In this document: positions 27,854 to 35,510 of the stretch, one piece after another
Layout of the letters: every line of letters starts with the position of its first letter
Position numbering within the stretch: the stretch's first letter is position 1
Source: Opitutales bacterium
GTDB lineage: Bacteria > Verrucomicrobiota > Verrucomicrobiia > Opitutales > Oceanipulchritudinaceae
DNA length: 64,000 nt
NCBI GenBank assembly: GCA_016932335.1
Contig: JAFGCZ010000012.1
Coordinates: forward strand, 186,001-250,000
Reading direction: 5' to 3'
Translations under genes and position numbers: made by a program
Notes under the pieces: generated by a model
Seen by the model: the letters and a program-made list of their open reading frames with translations, nothing else
Databases searched by the model: none
Told to the model about the DNA's origin: nothing

Positions 27854-27873
27854 CCTGACTCCTGACTCATTGT

Positions 27874-29058
27874 ATGAAAAAAATACTTTTACCAATTCTC
27901 ATTCTGCTGGGCTGCTTCGTCCTCATGTTTGGGCTTTTTACGCTTCGCAAGAAACCTGAGCGTGTTCCTCAGGCAGAACAAATCGCCTCAGTGGAAATTG
28001 CCGATGTTCACGCTGCGGATGATAGTATCAACATTTATGTTCAGGGAACGGTTTCTCCCAGAACTGCAACGAACCTCTTACCTCAGGTTTCCGGTACCAT
28101 CAAATCGGTGGCTCCGGTTTTTTATGTGGGAGGTTTCTTTCGCAAAGGAGATATTCTTTTGCAGATTGATCCAACAGACTACGAGGTTGCCTTGGCCAAT
28201 GCCCAGTCTGTGCTTGCTCAGGCCGAATTGGCTTTAGCGCAGGAAGAAGCCCAGTCGGTCCAGGCAAAAAAGGATTGGGACGCCTTGCAGTTGGAGGGAG
28301 AGCCTTCTGCTCTGACGCTTCGCCTGCCTCAACTTAAGAAAGCTCAGGCTACCGTAAATGCGGCGACTGCTGCGCTCAAGCAGGCTCAACGCGATTTGCA
28401 TGATACCAGGGTGGTTGCTCCATACGATGGTATGGTTCAAACGAAAAACGCCGATTTGGGACAATACGTTTCTTCGTCAACTGTCTTGGGAAGTATTTTT
28501 GCAGTTGATTTTGCAGAAATTCGCCTCCCCGTGAAAACCTCCGACCTTGCATTCATTGATTTTCCCAAGGGAATGAGGGGGGACGCCTCTGAATGGCCCG
28601 AAGTTACTCTAGAGGCGGAATTTGCCGGAAATCACATCGTTCGTAACGCCCGTATTGTTCGTTCCGAAGGGGTGGTTGATACCTCCAGCCGTTTTACCTA
28701 TCTGGTTGCTCAACTGGAAGACCCTTACGGAATCTACTCTGGAGAATTGCTCTCTCCAATGCCCGTAGGCCTTTTTGTGAATGCAACGGTTAAGGGAAAG
28801 GTGTTTCGAAACCTGGTTACCATTCCCCGCTATGCGCTTAGGGGGGCCGACACTGTTTTGGTGGTTAACAAAGAAAGTCGAATTAATGTTCGGCACGTTA
28901 AACTCCTCAAGACGGATGTTGCCCATGCCTACATAGCTGAAGGAATCTCCGATGGGGAGCAGATTTGTTTAACGGCTCTGGAGTTTGTCATTGAGGGAAT
29001 GAAGGTGCAGGATATTAATGCACAACTACCCATGAACACCCCTGCGGAGGAAGAATAG
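27874..29058 (+). CDS. RND efflux periplasmic adaptor subunit
   Basis: 394-aa membrane fusion protein. The N-terminal hydrophobic stretch could be a membrane anchor or a lipoprotein signal (LLGC). Then come a lipoyl half-motif ('TVSPRTATNLLPQVSGTIKSV'), a coiled-coil hairpin (about 105-175, 'LAQAELALAQEEAQSVQAKKDW'), the second lipoyl half ('HDTRVVAPYDGMVQTKNADLGQYV') and beta-barrel and membrane-proximal domains. It joins the permease to the outer-membrane duct. The stop TAG overlaps the GTG start of the permease by one base (TAGTG), suggesting translational coupling. Confidence 0.94.
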   Translation: MKKILLPILILLGCFVLMFGLFTLRKKPERVPQAEQIASVEIADVHAADDSINIYVQGTVSPRTATNLLPQVSGTIKSVAPVFYVGGFFRKGDILLQIDPTDYEVALANAQSVLAQAELALAQEEAQSVQAKKDWDALQLEGEPSALTLRLPQLKKAQATVNAATAALKQAQRDLHDTRVVAPYDGMVQTKNADLGQYVSSSTVLGSIFAVDFAEIRLPVKTSDLAFIDFPKGMRGDASEWPEVTLEAEFAGNHIVRNARIVRSEGVVDTSSRFTYLVAQLEDPYGIYSGELLSPMPVGLFVNATVKGKVFRNLVTIPRYALRGADTVLVVNKESRINVRHVKLLKTDVAHAYIAEGISDGEQICLTALEFVIEGMKVQDINAQLPMNTPAEEE

Positions 29059-32000
29059 TGGAATCACAACCTGTTAAAGGTGGCATTATTGCCTGGTTTA
29101 CTCAGAATCCGGTTGCGGCAAACCTCTTGATGTTTGGGATTGTGTTTATGGGTGTGCTTTCTCTGGGAAGCATTAAAAAAGAGTTTTTCCCTACTACAAC
29201 GCTCGAATCCGTCACTGTTGAAGTCGCCTATCCAGGGGCTGCCCCGGAGGAAGTCGAGGAGGGGATTGTTGTCAAAATTGAAGAGGCCGTCCAGGACTTG
29301 GACGGTATCGACGAGATGACATCTACCGCAAGCGAAGGTTTTGGCTCTGTTCGCATCGATATCAAAGAGGGATACAATATCTCCGATTTTGTCGATAAGG
29401 TCAAAATGCGCGTGGACGCAATTTCAACCTTTCCAGACCTAGCCGAACGTCCTGTTGTTTACGAGAACACGATTACGTCTCTTGTTTGTCGTGTTCAAAT
29501 CTATGGAGATCTGGATGAAGCTTCGCTCAAGGAGCTGGCTCGTGATGTTCGCGACGAAATCATCAATCTCCCGGAAGTGACACAGGCGGAAGTTTCCGGT
29601 ACTCGCGACTACGAACTTGCCGTTGAGGTCTCGGAAGAAAACCTGCAGAAATATGGGCTTACGTTTGGCGAAGTAGTCACTGCGGTGCGCAACAGTTCTG
29701 TGGATCTACCCGGCGGTTCTATTAAGACCAAAGGTGGTGATTTCCTGCTTCGTACCAAGGGGCAGGCCTATGTTGGGCATGAGTTTGAAAAAATCGTTCT
29801 GCGCACGCGCGAAGATGGCACACGCCTTCTTCTGCGAGATGTGGCCAACATTGTCGATGGTTTCACTGATTCCGATCTGATGATCCGTTTTAATGGCTAT
29901 CCTACTGTAGCCGTTAATGTGAATCGGGTAGGGGATGAAAGCACCCTGGATGTGGCCAGAGCTGTTCGCGATTACGTGGCTATGAAAGAGGATGTCTTTC
30001 CCGACAATATACATATTGCTGTATGGAACGATTTCTCCGTTATGCTCAACAGTCGATTTGAGCTGATGTATAAGAATGGTCTCCTCGGGGGGATTTTGGT
30101 GTTCCTTTCCCTCGCTCTGTTTCTTCGCATGAAATTGGCAATCTGGGTTGCTATGGGATTGCCTATCTGTTTCCTCGGAGCGATTGCCTTTATGCCGATA
30201 ATGGATGTCTCCATCAACATGATCTCGTTGTTTGCCTTTATTCTGGTGCTGGGGATCGTTGTGGACGATGCAATTGTTATCGGTGAGAACGTTTACACCA
30301 TTTCCCGCAAAGAGGGCCATTCGGTTGCTAATGTTATTCGTGGTGCTCAAGAGGTTGCTATGCCGGCTACGTTCGGTGTGTTGACAACCATTGCTGCCTT
30401 CATTCCGATTATGATGATTCCCGGGGTTCAGGGGAAGATGTGGATCGGCATTGCAGTGGTGGTTATCCTCTGCCTGACCTTTTCGCTGATCGAATCCAAG
30501 CTCATTCTCCCTGCCCATTTGGCTCATACCGATTTCAGCCTGAAACCCATGTCCGAAATGGGGATGTTGTCCCGTTTTCAGCGGCGTTTTGCAGACGGGC
30601 TTCACGTCTTTGTCGATCGTTACTACAAGCCTGTGCTTGGCTTGGCGGTGGCCTATCGCTACGCTACATTTGCTTTGTTTATTGGCATGGCACTGCTTAC
30701 CGCGGGGCTCTTTGGCAGTGGTATTATTCGCTTTGTCTTCTTCCCTAATATTGAGGGCGATTATCCCAGTGCCACACTGGAAATGGTCGAAGGCACTCCC
30801 TATGAAACCACGGAGAATGCCGTGCTTCAACTGGAAGCTGCCGCTTACCGTGCCGGTGATCTTCTCGAGAAGAAATACGGAGAAAAGGCGGTTAAAAGCC
30901 TGCTTTCGTTGAGTTACAATTCTACGATTGGTAATATCTGGATGGAGCTGACTCCTTCCGAAGAGCGTTCTTTTGGCGCGACAGAGTTTGTGAATTTATG
31001 GCGTTCGGAGGTTGGTCCAATCCCCGGTGTTAAGGAGTTGAATCTAACCGCACTGATGGGCCGCAACAGTGGCAGTATGCCGATTTCTGTCGATCTTATC
31101 AGTGATGACTACGTGGCTATGGATCGCGCTGCTGACGAGATTAAAGGTATTCTCGGCAACTATGGAGGAGTTTTTGATGTTTCCGATTCGCACGGGAGTG
31201 GAAAGCAGGAAATACGGGTCAAGCTTCTTCCTGCGGGTGAGGCTCTTGGGTTAACCCTTTCCGATATCGGCAGTCAGATTCGCTATGCATTCTACGGAGC
31301 AGAGGCTCAACGTATACAACGCGGAAAAGATGAAGTTAAGGTTATGATCCGCTATCCCGAGAACGAACGCCGGTCTGTCAGCTCGCTCCTGGAAATGCGT
31401 GTGCGTACGGCTGATGGAACAGAGGTTCCCTTTGCCTCCGTGGCCGAAGTCGATATCGGTCGAGGTTATTCATCTATTGACCGAGAGGACAGGCATCGTC
31501 TGATTCGCGTGGTAGCCGATGTGGATAAGGACACCGTAGAGCCGTCTGCAGTTATGCGGGATTTGGCCATGAATTACCTGCCGGCTATTTCAGCGAAGTA
31601 TCCCAGCATTAGAATTGCTCTTTCCGGGGAGTCCGAGGATCAGTCCGAAACCCTGGGAGCTTTGGGACGTGGTGCTTTGCTGGCCATGTTTGTGATTTAT
31701 GCACTGATGGCTGTGCCGCTGAAGTCCTACGTTAAACCGCTCATCATTATGTCGGTTATTCCCTTTGGCATTGTGGGAGCTATTCTCGGGCATTTTATAG
31801 TGGGTATTCCGGTAAGCATCCTTTCCTTAACGGGGGTCATTGCTTTGGCCGGAGTCGTGGTAAACGACAGCCTCGTTATGGTTGATTATGTCAATAACAG
31901 AGAAGCGGAAGGGCTGAGTAAGCACGATGCCGTAATGGCCGCGGGGCCTGCCCGTTTTCGTGCCATTCTTCTGACCTCATTGACTACTTTCTTCGGCTTG

Positions 32001-32165
32001 GTTCCGATGATTTTAGAGCGGAGTATGCAGGCTCAGTTCCTCAAACCGATGGCTGTATCTTTGGCCTTTGGTATTGTTTTCTCCACCATCATTACCCTCG
32101 TGTTGATCCCCGCGCTCTACATTATTCTGGAAGATTTTTCCAAGATTAAGAAAACCATTTTCTAG
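29058..32165 (+). CDS. RND efflux permease (AcrB/MMPL superfamily)
   Basis: 1035-aa inner-membrane pump with 12 helices and two large periplasmic loops. The start is GTG. The proton-relay aspartate pair is present in TM4 ('VLGIVVDDAIVIGENVY'), and the N-terminus 'IIAWFTQNPVAANLLMFGIVFMGVLSLGSIKKEFFP' with 'VEVAYPGAAPEEVEEGIVVKIEEAVQDLDGI' is classic for the family. The duplicated half contains 'SLTGVIALAGVVVNDSLVMVDYVN'. Closest in style to hydrophobic-compound exporters of the HAE1 branch rather than the metal (CusA) branch, because methionine-rich metal-site motifs were not seen. The substrate is unknown. Last gene of the operon. Confidence 0.95.
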   Translation: MESQPVKGGIIAWFTQNPVAANLLMFGIVFMGVLSLGSIKKEFFPTTTLESVTVEVAYPGAAPEEVEEGIVVKIEEAVQDLDGIDEMTSTASEGFGSVRIDIKEGYNISDFVDKVKMRVDAISTFPDLAERPVVYENTITSLVCRVQIYGDLDEASLKELARDVRDEIINLPEVTQAEVSGTRDYELAVEVSEENLQKYGLTFGEVVTAVRNSSVDLPGGSIKTKGGDFLLRTKGQAYVGHEFEKIVLRTREDGTRLLLRDVANIVDGFTDSDLMIRFNGYPTVAVNVNRVGDESTLDVARAVRDYVAMKEDVFPDNIHIAVWNDFSVMLNSRFELMYKNGLLGGILVFLSLALFLRMKLAIWVAMGLPICFLGAIAFMPIMDVSINMISLFAFILVLGIVVDDAIVIGENVYTISRKEGHSVANVIRGAQEVAMPATFGVLTTIAAFIPIMMIPGVQGKMWIGIAVVVILCLTFSLIESKLILPAHLAHTDFSLKPMSEMGMLSRFQRRFADGLHVFVDRYYKPVLGLAVAYRYATFALFIGMALLTAGLFGSGIIRFVFFPNIEGDYPSATLEMVEGTPYETTENAVLQLEAAAYRAGDLLEKKYGEKAVKSLLSLSYNSTIGNIWMELTPSEERSFGATEFVNLWRSEVGPIPGVKELNLTALMGRNSGSMPISVDLISDDYVAMDRAADEIKGILGNYGGVFDVSDSHGSGKQEIRVKLLPAGEALGLTLSDIGSQIRYAFYGAEAQRIQRGKDEVKVMIRYPENERRSVSSLLEMRVRTADGTEVPFASVAEVDIGRGYSSIDREDRHRLIRVVADVDKDTVEPSAVMRDLAMNYLPAISAKYPSIRIALSGESEDQSETLGALGRGALLAMFVIYALMAVPLKSYVKPLIIMSVIPFGIVGAILGHFIVGIPVSILSLTGVIALAGVVVNDSLVMVDYVNNREAEGLSKHDAVMAAGPARFRAILLTSLTTFFGLVPMILERSMQAQFLKPMAVSLAFGIVFSTIITLVLIPALYIILEDFSKIKKTIF

Positions 32166-32194
32166 AGATAAAACTACTAGGGCATTCCAACAAA

Positions 32195-32240
32195 AAGAGG
32201 GCGAACTCATCAAAAAAGTTCGCCCTCTATGTTTTTTTTG
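32195..32240. terminator. Terminator between the RND operon and the actin-like gene
   Basis: AGAGGGCGAACT-N9-AGTTCGCCCTCT, then ATG and T8. A 12-bp GC-rich stem with an A-rich left flank, so it can act on both convergent transcripts. Confidence 0.92.
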
Positions 32241-32255
32241 GGGGGGTAACAAATC

Positions 32256-33368
32256 TTAGTCTATCAGAGTTTGCCATTGCCGTTCTTTCGCGGCACGGGC
32301 AGCTTTCATGGCTCCCTTGGCAACAAATTCCTTATAATTTTCTCCGATAATGCGTACCTTGGGCTGCTCATAGCCGTCATCTTCCAGCATCTTTTGCAGC
32401 ACCTCGGCGAAATTCTTTATTTGGCTTCCTCCACCCGTTAAAACAATGTTTTGTAACAATTCCGGAACGCTATCCGGGTTCGCTTTTGCAATTTCCTGTT
32501 TAACACCTTCAAAGATAAGGTCAAGAAGAGTTAGCGTGGATTGTCCAATTTCGTAACCGATATCAAGTGTTCTGGGTTTGCCGCCAATGATTTTCTTAAC
32601 GATAATGTCACTCTTCTGAGGACCCATGTAGGCGTGTTCTTCTTTGATTTCGATGACACTGTGAATGGAAAGATCACTGTCTGGATACTTTTGCAGAATT
32701 TCTTTAGAAAGTTCAGCGTCTACAGCGTCTCCGGCGTAGGGAATGGAAATTTGGTCGTCGGGCTGAGGGTAGTAGCCCTGTACTAAACACAAATCACTGG
32801 AACCGGCCCCTATATCGATGAACAGTGAGTTGTTAACCGGATCAATATAGCCGTCTTCCTTTAATCGGCTTTCATCGCGGTAGCCTAATGCTGCCAGAAA
32901 CGGTTCCGGAATTAAAATTACTTTGTCAAAAACGCCTTTTACCGCTGTGCGCACATTTTCACGTGCTATTTGGTCGGCTCTGGCCGGAACACCAATTACA
33001 GCCCGGTATTCCCTGCCCTCGGGCAGATGTTCTTTGATGTGGCCTGCATAATCGGAAGCGCTTTTCAAGTCATCAATAACTCCATTTCGCATGGGGCGTT
33101 GAAGTTGGCAGTAAATGCGGTATTTCAGCGCTTCTTTACCGAACAGCACGGTTTTATCCGAGGGCAGAATCCCCTCCAGTAATCCCTCTTTGGCATATCC
33201 GACGATACTGGGGATAATTTCGTTTGTCAGCAGGTCGTTGCTTCCCGTTGTGGAAGCCATGATGCAGGAACTATTCGTTCCCCAGTCGAACCCGACGAGG
33301 ATTGTTTCAGCGGCAGTATTTGAACTCATAGTAGGAATGGGGGTCGTTTCGGTTGCGTTTTCTTCCAT
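32256..33368 (-). CDS. MamK-like bacterial actin
   Basis: 370-aa actin/Hsp70-fold ATPase. Phosphate loop 1 is 'VGFDWGTNSS' (near residue 25), phosphate loop 2 'FIDIGAGSSDLC' (near 185), and the adenosine motif 'NIVLTGGGSQIKN' (near 320). Beyond the generic fold, several stretches recall the magnetosome filament protein MamK: 'VIGVPARA', an EPF after it, 'NNSLFIDIGAGSSDLC' followed by a P-x-DDQ loop, and 'LLQNIVLTGGGS'. MreB, ParM and DnaK lack this combination. It therefore probably forms a cytoplasmic filament that positions or separates something. No other magnetosome gene is in the window. An alternative ATG at 33329 would remove a low-complexity Thr/Pro/Ser leader. It is downstream of, and probably co-transcribed with, an unrecognised 209-aa gene 30 bases away. 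Confidence 0.85.
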   Translation of the reverse strand: MEENATETTPIPTMSSNTAAETILVGFDWGTNSSCIMASTTGSNDLLTNEIIPSIVGYAKEGLLEGILPSDKTVLFGKEALKYRIYCQLQRPMRNGVIDDLKSASDYAGHIKEHLPEGREYRAVIGVPARADQIARENVRTAVKGVFDKVILIPEPFLAALGYRDESRLKEDGYIDPVNNSLFIDIGAGSSDLCLVQGYYPQPDDQISIPYAGDAVDAELSKEILQKYPDSDLSIHSVIEIKEEHAYMGPQKSDIIVKKIIGGKPRTLDIGYEIGQSTLTLLDLIFEGVKQEIAKANPDSVPELLQNIVLTGGGSQIKNFAEVLQKMLEDDGYEQPKVRIIGENYKEFVAKGAMKAARAAKERQWQTLID

Positions 33369-33398
33369 GTTTGCAAAAGCAGTTATAAAAGGATTTGT

Positions 33399-34028
33399 TT
33401 ATTCGAAAAGAGATCTCAAAGGGCTTATCTGCTGTGCCATGCTTTTGTATTCGGAGCCTTGGAGAGCGTCTATCATTCCTGAAACATCTCCCACGGGTAC
33501 TTTTCGCTTTCCGGTCGATAGGGTGGCGCCTCCCGGGGTAATTGCCCGGTTCTTTTCCATTGCTTTTTGCAACAGCTTGTTCTCTTCCGGGGGCTTCTCC
33601 GCCTGTTCCAGCAGGTCGGCGGTATTTTTCGGCAACTTTTTCCCTGAGTTGCCTGTCGGTGCGAATCCGCGTTGCTTTAGCTCGTTCATGATGCTTGGCA
33701 AAACGCGCTCGGAAAGTCTGTTGACAATCATCCGCTGAATGATTCCGGCATCGGCAATACGCCGGCTTTCCTCTATGAACATATTCTGCAGGCGCAGGCG
33801 CTTTTCGTCGCTGTTCTCTGGCGAGGCTTTGGACCATCTGCGGATCAATTCCGGGAGGATGTCTATGGCTAGCTTTTTGGCTTCAGACTCGTGGCCCTCA
33901 TGGTAGGAGAGGCAGGCTTCGCGGAATAATTCAACAAGTTCATTCCAGTAATCCTCGGAAATACCGGATGTCTGGGCTGTTTTCGAGATGATTTCGACAG
34001 GATCTCGATGTTGTGTTTGGGCGGCCAT
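33399..34028 (-). CDS. Unknown protein encoded with the MamK-like actin
   Basis: I do not recognise this 209-aa protein. The ATG at 34028 is chosen because the longer ORF-track version relies on TTG starts. Residues about 10-110 are predicted helical and charged ('DYWNELVELFREACLSYHEGHESEAKKLAIDILPELIRRW'). Residues about 120-190 are a basic, proline-containing, probably flexible stretch ('GNSGKKLPKNTADLLEQAEKPPEENKLLQKAMEKN', 'STGKRKVPVGDVSGMIDAL'). There is no signal peptide and no membrane helix. The close pairing with the actin gene suggests a filament regulator, adaptor or cargo linker. This is inference from position only. Confidence 0.7.
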   Translation of the reverse strand: MAAQTQHRDPVEIISKTAQTSGISEDYWNELVELFREACLSYHEGHESEAKKLAIDILPELIRRWSKASPENSDEKRLRLQNMFIEESRRIADAGIIQRMIVNRLSERVLPSIMNELKQRGFAPTGNSGKKLPKNTADLLEQAEKPPEENKLLQKAMEKNRAITPGGATLSTGKRKVPVGDVSGMIDALQGSEYKSMAQQISPLRSLFE

Positions 34029-34106
34029 GGATGGACTGTGTATCAGCAGGTCTATTGCCACTTTTCTCAAAGAAACCAACAAACCCGTAAATCAAGCAAT
34101 GAAACT

Positions 34107-34135
34107 ATCATATAAGCGTCCCTTCGCAAGAACAA
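34107..34135 (-). promoter_or_regulatory. Candidate promoter of the actin-like operon
   Basis: On the minus strand, TTGTTC, a 17-nt spacer and TATGAT end about 79 bases before the ATG at 34028. The spacing is ideal and the -10 is near consensus. It also supports placing the partner gene first in the transcript. Confidence 0.5.
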
Positions 34136-34225
34136 GCTCCAAATATAAATAAATCCCCTTATTTCTTTGCCCGGTTTGCGCTTATCTTTTGCTTACGTAT
34201 CCAGAAAATTATGCCGTTACTGCAC

Positions 34226-34255
34226 AAAAAAACCTCTGCCTGTAAGGCAGAGGCT
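34226..34255 (-). terminator. Intrinsic terminator of the small basic protein gene
   Basis: Read on the minus strand: GCCTCTGCC-TTAC-AGGCAGAGG followed by T7. Confidence 0.9.
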
Positions 34256-34279
34256 TGGAAAGTGTCTGGAGACTCCAGA

Positions 34280-34438
34280 TTAGTCGTCGGGGCGTGTCTT
34301 TTTCAGACCGATCACACGATCACCGTCGCTCCACTGGCTGCGCTTCTTCAGCACAGCTACGCGTTCGAAACGCTTGAGGACATTACGCTTTTTCTTGGTG
34401 CTTCCGCCACCTGCTTTGAAACTGGGATGTTGAGACAT
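34280..34438 (-). CDS. PVC-type small basic protein (52 aa, absent from the ORF track)
   Basis: Begins MSQHPSFKAGGGSTKKKRNV and continues with 'LKRFERVAVLKK', 'QWSDGDRV' and 'GLKKTR'. It is strongly basic and ends Asp-Asp. The pattern (MSxHPSLK, KRxVLKRFERI, W-x-x-GD-x-V-x-GLPK) is the small basic protein family I know from Chlamydiae, Verrucomicrobia and Planctomycetes (TIGR04137-like), reported as a signature of the PVC superphylum and suspected to be ribosome- or rRNA-associated. A good Shine-Dalgarno (AAGGAG) precedes the ATG, and a terminator follows 25 bases after the stop, so it is a complete single-gene unit. It falls below the ORF-length cut-off. Confidence 0.92.
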   Translation of the reverse strand: MSQHPSFKAGGGSTKKKRNVLKRFERVAVLKKRSQWSDGDRVIGLKKTRPDD

Positions 34439-34740
34439 TGTAATCTGCTCCTTTTATTTACGAAATTCTTAAAAGCTCGCGAGTAAACGGCTATCATAGA
34501 AAAATTCAATCTTTTTCGATCATTTCTTCAAAAAAGCTGTATTTCTCTTGGCGAAAAGGATGCTTTGCTCGGAAAAAACTGCTCTTTTAACGATTTTCAG
34601 AGAAAAACCTGCTGCAATCCTATCAATACCTTTTCTTTGTAAAATGCGAGATATTTACGAAAAGACTTGAATATTCCTTTTGATTTTACAGATATGTATA
34701 CCTTTTCCCTCAATGAAATACTTCAACAGGAGTTGATCCC
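34439..34740. other. 302-base divergent spacer between small basic protein and rpoZ
   Basis: AT-rich. It must carry promoters for both directions. On the plus strand a 16-codon open frame (ATG at 34694, reading M-Y-T-F-S-L-N-E-I-L-Q-Q-E-L-I-P) stops at TGA 34742-34744, overlapping the TTG start of rpoZ as TTGA. An AGGAG lies inside that frame, upstream of the TTG. No RNA gene was recognised. Confidence 0.55.
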
Positions 34741-34953
34741 TTGAGAAACGACTATATCAGAGAAGCACAAAAAGTAATTCCCGATCCCAATATCCTCATC
34801 AATGTGGTGTCCCGTCGGGTGAAACAGTTAAATTTGGGGCAAAGGCCTTTGGTTGAGTCGCTTGAGCGCCTGTCTCCCGAGGATACTGCTCTGCGCGAAA
34901 TCATCGAAGGTAAGATTACATACGAACTCTACGAACCCGAAGAGAACGAATAG
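34741..34953 (+). CDS. rpoZ: RNA polymerase omega subunit
   Basis: 70 aa, start TTG with AGGAG 8-12 bases upstream. The core 'VVSRRVKQLNLGQRPLVE' followed by 'ALREIIEGKITYELYE' is the omega fold that clamps the beta-prime C-terminus and helps assemble RNA polymerase. The start MRNDYI is the usual N-terminus of verrucomicrobial omega. The TTG overlaps the stop of a possible 16-codon leader frame. A terminator-like hairpin follows before smpB. Confidence 0.9.
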   Translation: MRNDYIREAQKVIPDPNILINVVSRRVKQLNLGQRPLVESLERLSPEDTALREIIEGKITYELYEPEENE

Positions 34954-34991
34954 GAACTTTACCGGTAGCACGCAGCTACATTCAATTTGAC

Positions 34992-35026
34992 AACGTGCTC
35001 CGAAAAATGAGCACGTTTTTGTTTTT
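34992..35026 (+). terminator. Terminator-like hairpin ending exactly at the smpB start codon
   Basis: AACGTGCTC-N8-GAGCACGTT then TTTGTTTTT; the ATG of smpB is the very next base (35027). It fits an intrinsic terminator for rpoZ, but its position makes it the ribosome-binding region of smpB on any read-through transcript. Confidence 0.8.
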
Positions 35027-35500
35027 ATGGCTAAGAAAAATAAATCCACCGATCGGTTTAAGGAGATCCGCAATGCAAAGGTCTTCCACGATTATTTTGT
35101 GGACGAAACCTTCGAGGCCGGCATTGTTTTAACGGGCACTGAAGTGAAATCCATCCGCGAGGGCAGGGCACAGCTTTCCGATGCCTTTGTTCGTATACGT
35201 AATGGGCGGGTTATCCTTTATCATGCGCATATTGCCGAGTATTCCTTCGGTAATTTCTTTAACCACGAGCCCTATCGCCCCCGTACGCTTTTGCTTCATA
35301 AAAAGCAAATACTCAAGTTGGAGCATGAGGTGCAGAGCACCGGGCGTACCTTGATCCCTCTGCGTATGTATTTTCAGAAAGCCTTGGTAAAGGTTGAGCT
35401 GGGGCTTTGTCGTGGCAAAAAACTTTACGATAAGCGCGAAACATTGAAGGCAAAAGAGCACCAGAGGGAGACTCAAAGGGCATTGAGGCAGGCCTATTGA
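35027..35500 (+). CDS. smpB: SsrA-binding protein SmpB
   Basis: 157-aa partner of tmRNA in trans-translation, which rescues stalled ribosomes and tags the incomplete product. The OB-fold core has 'EAGIVLTGTEVKSIREGRAQLSDAFV', 'NHEPYRPRTLLLHKKQI' and 'TLIPLRMYFQKALVKVELGLCRGKKLYDKRE'. The basic C-terminal tail ('KAKEHQRETQRALRQAY') mimics the missing mRNA. The normal length supports the ATG at 35027, which directly abuts a terminator-like T-run with no Shine-Dalgarno. The tmRNA gene was not found in this window. Confidence 0.95.
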   Translation: MAKKNKSTDRFKEIRNAKVFHDYFVDETFEAGIVLTGTEVKSIREGRAQLSDAFVRIRNGRVILYHAHIAEYSFGNFFNHEPYRPRTLLLHKKQILKLEHEVQSTGRTLIPLRMYFQKALVKVELGLCRGKKLYDKRETLKAKEHQRETQRALRQAY

Positions 35501-35510
35501 TATTGGATTG

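Noticed and set aside
29706-30830. 374-aa minus-strand ORF opposite the RND permease
   Set aside because: No recognisable family, His/Asn-rich composition typical of an antisense shadow, and the plus-strand gene is a clear full-length permease.
33115-33738. 207-aa plus-strand ORF opposite the actin-like operon
   Set aside because: Spans the end of one gene and the start of another on the other strand; low-complexity hydrophobic Ser/Phe composition.
32256-34028. Magnetosome gene cluster
   Set aside because: Only the actin-like gene resembles a magnetosome component; no other mam genes are visible, so magnetosome formation is not claimed.
34954-35026. tmRNA gene next to smpB
   Set aside because: The space between rpoZ and smpB holds only a terminator hairpin; no tRNA-like ends or tag frame were seen here or elsewhere in the window.
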